A stretch of DNA of 64,000 nucleotides, taken from positions 82,834,882 to 82,898,881 of the forward strand of contig NC_057864.1 in assembly GCF_019393635.1 (NCBI RefSeq). Reading direction: 5' to 3'. The position numbers were made by a program, and so were the translations under genes. Shown here one piece after another: positions 57,331 through 64,000 of this stretch. Numbering within the stretch: position 1 is the first letter of the stretch; each line of letters starts with the position of its first letter. Below the pieces are notes generated by a model that worked only from the letters and a program-made list of their open reading frames with translations, ran no database searches and was not told the DNA's origin. The DNA is from Dromiciops gliroides. Its lineage: Eukaryota > Chordata > Mammalia > Microbiotheria > Microbiotheriidae.

Positions 57331-58329
57331 AAGCAAGCTCTAGGAGCCAAAATGTCAGATTAAAGGCAAAGATTCTCCTAAACTCTCCCAAAGTCACCTA
57401 TTAACAATATTAAGATAATGCCTCAAAATGAATTCTGTAGCAACAGAATTAACAAAAGGAAGGGGTGAAAAATTTTCTAACCCAAAACAACTAAGAAATT
57501 CAGTGAGAAAGGTCAGTATTACTGGGATGAGAGTGAAACACAGTCCAGCACAGTCCATGCCAGTGGAGACTCTGTCCTGGAAAGCCTACAGAAAGTCTTT
57601 GCAGGGAAGGGCACACTGCTGACTGAATCAGCAATGGCAGCTTCCAGAGCCACAGATGTTACAGGGATTGGTCAATGGGTCAGAAGGAGATTATAGGGAA
57701 CCCTTTGCTGTTACTGGGTATAGGACTCTGTTACACTGTCCATACATGTTTGTGGGTCACAGTTCCAAAGTAAGGAGGAGTACTAGCAAGAGCAAGGACC
57801 TTGGTCAAAGTTCCAAGATAGAAAATAGTGCTTCTGGTTACTTACAGACCAGAGGACAAGATAGGAAAGCAAAGACAATATCTCTCCTTATATACTACCT
57901 TGGAAGAACTGAAACAAACAAATCCCCAGAACAAGCACTAAAAAGAGCAGTATGAAAAACTTGACAGCTGGGACAGTACCACTTCCACTCTGGGAGTAGA
58001 TCCCACCTTTAACATCAAGTTGAAAGTCAAGAAACAAACTAGAAAAAAATGAACAAAGAAGAACAACAAAAATGGAACCCAACTACAGAAAATTATTATG
58101 GCAACAGGAAAGATCGAAGCACACTCAGAAGACAACAAGGTCAAAAGAACAAAGTCTAAAAGAAAAACATAAATTGGTCTCAGGGCCAAAATAAAATTCC
58201 TGGAAGAGCTTAAAAATATTTTTAAAATCAAATAAGATAACTAGAGGGAAAATTGACAAAAGGAATGAGAGATGTGAGAAAATCATGGAAAAAAACAAAA
58301 AACAACAGGTTGGTAAAAGAAGCACACAA

Positions 58330-59150
58330 AAAATACAAAAGGAAATAACACCTTAAAAACAGAATAGGCCAAATGTTAAAAAAAGGCACAGAATGGGCCA
58401 AATGTTAAAAAAGGCACAAAAATCCACTGAAGAGAAAAGAAAAATTGGACAAATGGAAAAGGAGTTACAAAAGCTCACTGAAGAAAATAATTCCCTAAAA
58501 TTTAGAATTGAACTAGTGGAAGCTAAGGACTTCATGAGACATCAAGAAATAATAACACAGAATCAAAAGAATGAAAAAAAAAAGAAATGTGAAATATCTC
58601 ATTGGAAAATAACTAACATGAAAAATAGATCAAGGGGAGATAATTAAAGAATAATTGCACTACCTGAAAGCCAAGATTTAAAAAAAAAGAGCATAGGCAT
58701 TATATTATGAGTTCATCTAGGAAAACTGCCCTTATTTCCTAGAACCAGAGGGCAAAAGAGAAATTGAAAGAATCCACTTATTCCCTCCTAAAAGAGATCA
58801 CAAAATAAAATCTCTCGGGAATAAAATAGTCAAATACCAGAACTCCCAAAACAAGGATAAAATATTCAAGCACTCAGAGAGAAACAATTCAAATATAATG
58901 GAGCTACATTTAGATAAACACAAGATTTAGCAGATTCTACATTAAAGGACCAGATGGCATCAAATATGATTTTCCAAAGGGCAAAGGAGCTAGTATTACA
59001 ACTATTACCTATCCAGAAAAACTGTGTCTGATCTTTTAGGGGGAAAAATAAATATTTAATGAAATAGAGGAATTTCAAGCATTTCTGATGAAAATACCAT
59101 AACTAAATATAAAATGTGACTTCCAATATAAGATTCAAGGGAAACATTAA
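58330..59150 (+). pseudogene. L1/HAL1 ORF1 relic
   Basis: Frames contain a heptad-rich coiled coil (MEKELQKLTEENNSLKFRIE), then in shifted frames pieces of the RNA-binding domain (NRSRGDN; 'ccagagggcaaaagagaaat'; 'gaaagaatccacttattccc') and the C-terminal domain ('aggaatttcaagcatttctg'). ORF1 encodes the trimeric RNA-binding chaperone of L1 particles. Multiple frameshifts and stops; the longest open part is 84 codons (58393-58647). Confidence 0.7.
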
Positions 59151-59439
59151 AAAGTAAACCTGAGAGAAAAAATAAGGGATTCAATAAGGCTAAAATGTTT
59201 ACATGAGAAGATGATACTTGTAACTTTTAAGAACTTTATCATTATTACGGCAGTCAGAAGAAATATACATAGAGAGTCTGGTTGTGAGTTGAATATGGAT
59301 AATATCTAAAAAAAAGGCATGTGAAAGAGGGATGTTTTGGGAGAAGGGGAAAGGAAAACATATAATGGGGTAAATTATGTCATGAAAGGAGCAAAAGAGC
59401 TTTTACAATTGAGGAGAAGTTTGGAGTGGGGGGAGGAAA

Positions 59440-59505
59440 GGGGGAGGGAGGGAAGGAAGGAAGGATGGAAGGAAGGAAAAAAAGAAAGAAGGAATGAAGA
59501 AAAGG
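59440..59505. repeat. GGAAG-rich purine tract
   Basis: Imperfect GGAAGGAAGGAT/GAAA repeats within the HAL1-like element, at the junction with the L1 3' region. Confidence 0.8.
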
Positions 59506-59916
59506 ACCTATATGTACAGAAATATTAATAGCAGTTCTTTTGGTGGTGGCAAAGAATTGAAATTGAAAATTCCCTTCGACTGGGGAATGGCTGAACAAAT
59601 ATATATGTATGTGTGTCTGGTTTTGATGGAATACTATTGTGGGATAAGAAATGATGAGCAGAGTGCTTTCAGAAAAACCTGGACTTACATGAAGTGATGC
59701 AAAGTGAAGTGAGCAGAACAAGAACAGTGTAAACCATAACAGCATTATTGTAGCATGACCTACTGTGAATTACTTGGCTATTCTAAATAATACAACAATC
59801 CAAGACAATTCAGACGGACCTAATGAATAATTCTCTCTATATTCAGAGAAAGAATTGATACAGATCAAGCATCCTTTAAAAAAACACATATTTTATTTTG
59901 GTTTGTTCTGCATTTT

Positions 59917-60080
59917 TTTCTTTTTTCTTTTTTTTTTTTTTTTGGTGAGGTGATTGGGGTTAAATAACTTGCCCAGGGGTCACACAGCTAGTAAGTGTCA
60001 AGTGTCTGAGGCTGGATTTGAACTCAGGTTCTCCTGAATCCAGGGCTGGTGTTCTATCCACTGTGCCACCTAGCTGACCC
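59917..60080 (-). mobile_element. SINE (WSINE1-type) nested in the HAL1-like element
   Basis: Antisense copy with a T-rich tail. Perfect 13-bp duplication TGTTCTGCATTTT at 59904-59916 and 60081-60093. Confidence 0.94.
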
Positions 60081-60265
60081 TGTTCTGCATTTTCTTTTAC
60101 AAAATGACTAATATGGAAATGTTTTTTTCATGACTGCACACGTATAAACTATGAAATTGCTTGCCTTCTGAATGAGAGAGTGGAAAGGGGAGGGAGAGAA
60201 TTTAGAACTCATTTAAAAAAAATGTTAAAAATTTTTACATGTAATTGGAAAAAAAAAGAAATATA

Positions 60266-61974
60266 TACTTTTTTTTTTAAAAAGCAAACTATAAACTTCA
60301 ATTAAAACTTAAATTGATGAAGATCTTCTCCAAAGAAGTCCAGGAATCATTTTTAATTGATGAATTTTAAGGGGATTAAAGATACTGGTCATGTAAAAAG
60401 ATCATTAACTTTCAAACCAATCTGTGATCCATATTTCTAGCCTGGTTTTGTTAACTGATTAAATAAGATTATTACTCTAGAGTAAAGGTTCTGGTTCAGT
60501 AATGATTCTTTATTTTTTATGTTTAAACCCGAAAGTACATTAAAATCTTGTAAGCTTCTAAATCCCCATACAATAAGAGTTTATCATTTGAATTTTATAA
60601 TTAGTATTCAGAGCCTTTGGGGGATTTTTATTCTTGTTTATAAAGAGTTTGAATATAGAATCCATGCAAAGTCAATTCATTAGCATGAATAAGAATTAAA
60701 AAAATGGACTTGGAAAATTGTCTTTTTTGGCTTTTAATTTTTTTACTGAAACTTAACAATAGTTTTTTTTTTTTTGCCACATGTAATTGATATAAAATGG
60801 AGTATGCCATCTAAAGGAAAAAAAAAACAATTTTCATTTGCAATGTAATACATATCGCTGTATGTGCAAAAAGAGTCCTAGAAATGTTGAATAAAGGAGC
60901 TGTTTTAGGATTCTCTGGGTGGTTTGTAAACATTTGACTTGGCAGGAACTACAGCCATAAAAAGGTATTTTTATTGAGAAGAAATAGCATATATTTTTCC
61001 TAAAAAAGCTGTTCAGTATACCAATTTGATTTACTTATATTTCTTGTGGGGAAAAAGACATTAGCAAGATAGATTTTGCCTTCTTTGAAGTGCAGGTACT
61101 GGCAGTGGAAGAACATATAACTACCCCTTTTCTTGGAAAAAATAATAAGGGAATTTTTTAAGGCAACTTGGAGATCATAAAATAGAATTTTCTTGCTAAA
61201 ATTCAGACTGCCAAGCTTCATTAGAAAAGATCTTAGAGACTCTGTTTTATATTATATTAGCTGTTCACAGAGACATTCTTTTAAAAATATATTAGTTATA
61301 TTTACAAGCATTTATTTTCTTTGCTTCCCACTGCCCACAACTGTTGAACAAATCTTTGAAAAAAGAAGAAACAGAAAACCAATACACATAACAAATCTGT
61401 TTAGTCCAGCAAAACAAATTCCCACATTGGCAATCTCTAAAATGTCTCATTTTGCATTTTAAATGCATAATATCTCTGGAAGGAGGTGAATGTTGTATTT
61501 CATCTTCAGCACTCTGGACTTGTGGTTTATAAATGCATTGGTTCATAGAAATGTTTATAAATTTCTTCAGCTGATGTGGAGTTAAAGAGTGGCAATAAAA
61601 TTGTCACTTCAAATTTTAACCTCTTTGCTATTTAAGAAACAAACAAGCAAATTAATTAATTAATTAATTAATGCATAGACGAATGATAAACAATGATTAA
61701 AGGAATGAATGAATACATATATAATAAGTAATTTAATTTTTTCTGGGCCTCAACTCGCATAGGGAAATTTTGATATTTTTTTTACTTGTGCAGAGTTGAA
61801 AAAGGAAAGGCTGTTCCTCACCGCTCCCAGAAATGATTCATGAAATTGTTATATCATGAGAATTTTCTCAGACTGCTTTGTTATGTTTGTGTAAAATATC
61901 AGGAAAGCTAAAAAACTAACACTTAAACAAAGATACTTTTCTGGGAATTCTCAGAACTTTCTGAGGAAGTGAAA
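60266..61974. other. Unassigned AT-rich sequence
   Basis: A short (ATTA)n tract at 61650-61672. The 89-residue frame at 61193-61462 and its neighbours show no domain. Confidence 0.45.
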
Positions 61975-62260
61975 GGTAGCAAGAAGGAGGAGGCGCAAGA
62001 GGAGGAGGAGGAGGAGGAGCAGCAGCAGCAGCTGGAGCAGCAGGAGGAGCAGGAGGAGGAAGAGGAGCAGGAGGAGGAAGAGGAGCAGGAGGAGGAAGAG
62101 GAGCAGGAGGAGGAAGAGGAGCAGGAGGAGGAAGAGGAGTAGGAGGAGGAGTAGGAAGAGCAAGAGGAGGAGCTAGAGGAGGAGCTAGAGGAGGAGGAGG
62201 AGCAGGAGGAGGAGAGGGAGGAGGAAGAGAAGCAGGAAGAGGAGGAGAAGGAGAAATTAG
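61975..62260. repeat. GAG-rich repeat with an 18-bp minisatellite
   Basis: About 285 bp of near-pure purine GAG/GAA/CAG triplets. From about 62046 the 18-bp unit GAGCAGGAGGAGGAAGAG repeats about five times nearly perfectly, then decays. The plus strand reads Glu/Gln repeats broken by TAG codons, and the minus strand Pro/Leu-rich frames (121 and 70 codons); none is supported as coding. Confidence 0.92.
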
Positions 62261-62280
62261 ATCAAGATGTTTCAGCAAAA

Positions 62281-63474
62281 TAGAGAGCTAAAGAGAAACT
62301 GCTTATCTATAACAGTTCTATTTTAATCCTATTTTCCTTCTCTTGGATTTTCTGAAAATTATTATTTTAAAAATCATGATAATGAAGTATCCAAAGGTCA
62401 AACAGGTTTCTTATAAAAATTAGCTTATTCTTATTACTCTCCTATGTTTTTCTTCAATTTTCAGTTGGGTTATTTCTTAAATTCTGTTTTTTTTTCCTTT
62501 CTTTTCCATAGCAAGGTAACAAAACTAATGATAAAACCTAAAATTCTCTTTTCTTAAATTGTAATAACACTCTGATTGCAAGTACTGTGTTTCATTATCA
62601 TGTCATGAAATCTTATAAAGGCAAGAACTATATACATAGACTTGTCTGCTATGAAATGATCTTTATTAAGGATTTCCAGGTTGTGATTGACTGATGAATC
62701 AATTTATATAGGGATTGGTTGACAGGTGAACATTTTGTAGCATATTAAAGCAGTCTGAAACATGTAACTTGAATGAATGACAATAATTTTTATGGCTAGG
62801 AAATGTTATGAAAGAATGTCATTTTCTTGGTTGTAATGCTATTAAATCTTTTTCTTAAGTCTTTTTTGAACAGATATAGGGGGAAAGGAGGGGGGGCGGG
62901 GCCAGGAAGAGTAACTTGTTCCATGGAACTGCTGACTCTTCTGTCATTCATCAACTACATCAAACATAACAAGGAAAGAAAATAATGAAGTTTTTTTTTT
63001 CTTTGCTCCCTTCCCCCCCACCTTTCTCCCTTTCCTCCTTCCTTCTATCCTCTGCTTATCCTCTCTACCTTCCTCCCTTCTTCCTTAGATATTTACAAAA
63101 ACATTGACTACTAAAAGCAAAATTGTTCTAATACCCAAATTGTCTAAAATTCTGGCAAGATATACATTCTTCTTTTTTTTCTAATTAAAAATCATGTCAC
63201 TTTTTAAATTTAAAAATGACACTTTTGTTAGAACAATAGATTCAAAGATGAATTTTCAGATTCCTAAATCACAGGTATATTCTAAAGATTGTTTTTCTAT
63301 TATATGTAAAAATGCAAGAACATATTCAGGAAGAGATGTGGCACATTGATTATTGCTTTAAATATATGTGCTATAGGTTTGGAGAAAGGAGTATTAGAAC
63401 ATTTGATTTCTGAGAGGCTCACTCTTGTAAAGTAGAAACCCACATCTCATTGTTTATAAACTGATCATCATAGT
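62281..63474. other. Unassigned sequence
   Basis: A G-rich run with a GC box (GGGGGGCGGGGCC, about 62890-62902) and a pyrimidine-rich tract (63000-63085); no gene recognised. Confidence 0.45.
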
Positions 63475-63650
63475 AATACTCAATTTTACAAAGCTCAGTT
63501 CTCACAACCACCCTGGGAGGCAGGACATATTCTAAGTATTATTATGCTAATTTTCCACCTGAGAAAATGGAAGCTTCTAGGGGTAAGTGACTTTTCAGAA
63601 TCTAATACATGTGATCCTGGATCCTGTCATAGTCCTTCTGACTGTCTTCT
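63475..63650 (-). mobile_element. MIR SINE, antisense
   Basis: 'tcagttctcacaaccaccct', then 'gggaggcaggacatattcta' and 'gaaaatggaagcttctaggg'. Confidence 0.65.
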
Positions 63651-64000
63651 TTCCATTTCCCATCTGAAGTTGCACTGAGTTGCTTTTCTTATTCTACCTA
63701 ATGCATATACAACAGTTTGTTTGGAACTATCCGACTAACTAGCAAGGACCAAGAGATACTACAGATTAAAATTCTACTTATTGTAGTCTACAATGTATAA
63801 AATATCAATCTTCTTTTCTGTTTTACCATGTCATTTGCCTCTTATTATCCTAGTTGCAGTCTTGGTCACATGAAGGTGAGTCCGGGATAAGTGGGGTGCT
63901 ACTGCATTGTTTTAATTTTCTTACATCAGCTTTGGTGAAAAGGGAAGGGAAGAACAGAGGAAATTTTTCTGAAAATTCCAATTTCTCTCTATACATTACT
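63651..64000. other. Unassigned sequence
   Basis: Nothing recognised up to the window edge. Confidence 0.45.

Larger units (their letters stand above)
57331..60265 (+). mobile_element. HAL1-like element (L1 with ORF1 only)
   Basis: Order: an L1-type start ('ctaggagccaaaatgtcaga'), a leader with 'acagaattaacaaaaggaag' and 'tgggatgagagtgaaacaca', an ORF1 relic (about 58330-59150), a spacer ('actttatcattattacggca', 'aaaggagcaaaagagctttt'), and the marsupial L1 3' region from about 59500 to an A-rich end. No ORF2 (endonuclease/RT) sequence lies between ORF1 and the 3' region. That is the architecture of half-L1 elements mobilised by L1. A SINE is inserted near the end. An ordinary L1 that lost ORF2 by deletion is the alternative. 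Confidence 0.72.

Noticed and set aside
61916-62278. 120-residue Pro/Ala/Leu-rich minus-strand frame
   Set aside because: Translation of the GAG-rich minisatellite; no start context, domain or flanking gene structure.

Overview
The window is nuclear DNA from a marsupial, probably an Australian-lineage one. It is AT-rich, dense in repeats and poor in genes. The diagnosis rests on many copies of a tRNA-derived SINE whose head reads GGGGCAGCTAGGTGGCGCAG and which carries a MIR-type CORE segment. It is supported by composite SINEs with an RTE-like 5' half, marsupial-style L1 and half-L1 (HAL1-like) elements, RTE/BovB-like LINE ends, old L2, MIR and CR1/L3 relics, and several ERV LTRs. There are no prokaryotic features, CRISPR arrays, rRNAs or credible tRNA genes.

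Only one protein-coding gene is convincing: an intronless, uninterrupted 390-codon copy of the pyruvate dehydrogenase E1-alpha subunit (PDHA) on the minus strand at 22384-23556. It has the same length as the human multi-exon protein, no frameshift or stop, a mitochondrial presequence, and the thiamine-diphosphate motif. Serine 232 (phosphorylation site 3) is replaced by alanine and the arginine between two Mg ligands by leucine. This looks like a retained retrogene, and it is the most interesting object in the window.

Two kilobases away on the same strand, at 19633-20050, lies a dead retrocopy of the 5' part of UGT8 (ceramide galactosyltransferase), with a mutated start, a frameshift and a stop. 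Further along the same strand (17679-18640) is a block that looks like an mRNA 3' UTR with a polyadenylation signal and an A tail; its parent gene is unknown.

Layout: 1-9 kb holds SINEs, L2 with a nested SINE, an L1 end and an unnamed LTR-like repeat. 9-14.3 kb holds two composite SINEs, each split by a younger insertion (a long SINE; an ERV LTR with two TATA boxes and a primer-binding-like site), plus a solo LTR and long microsatellites. 14.3-24 kb holds the second copy of the unnamed repeat, the 3' UTR block, UGT8 pseudogene and PDHA retrogene. 24-40 kb is a mosaic of L2, L1, CR1, RTE and LTRs. 40-57 kb is mostly old unrecognised sequence with scattered SINE/MIR/L2. 57.3-60.3 kb is a nearly full-length ORF1-only L1 (HAL1-like) with a nested SINE. 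60.3-64 kb is mostly unassigned, with a GAG-rich minisatellite at 62 kb. Repeat family names come from memory of consensus sequences, and boundaries without target-site duplications are approximate.
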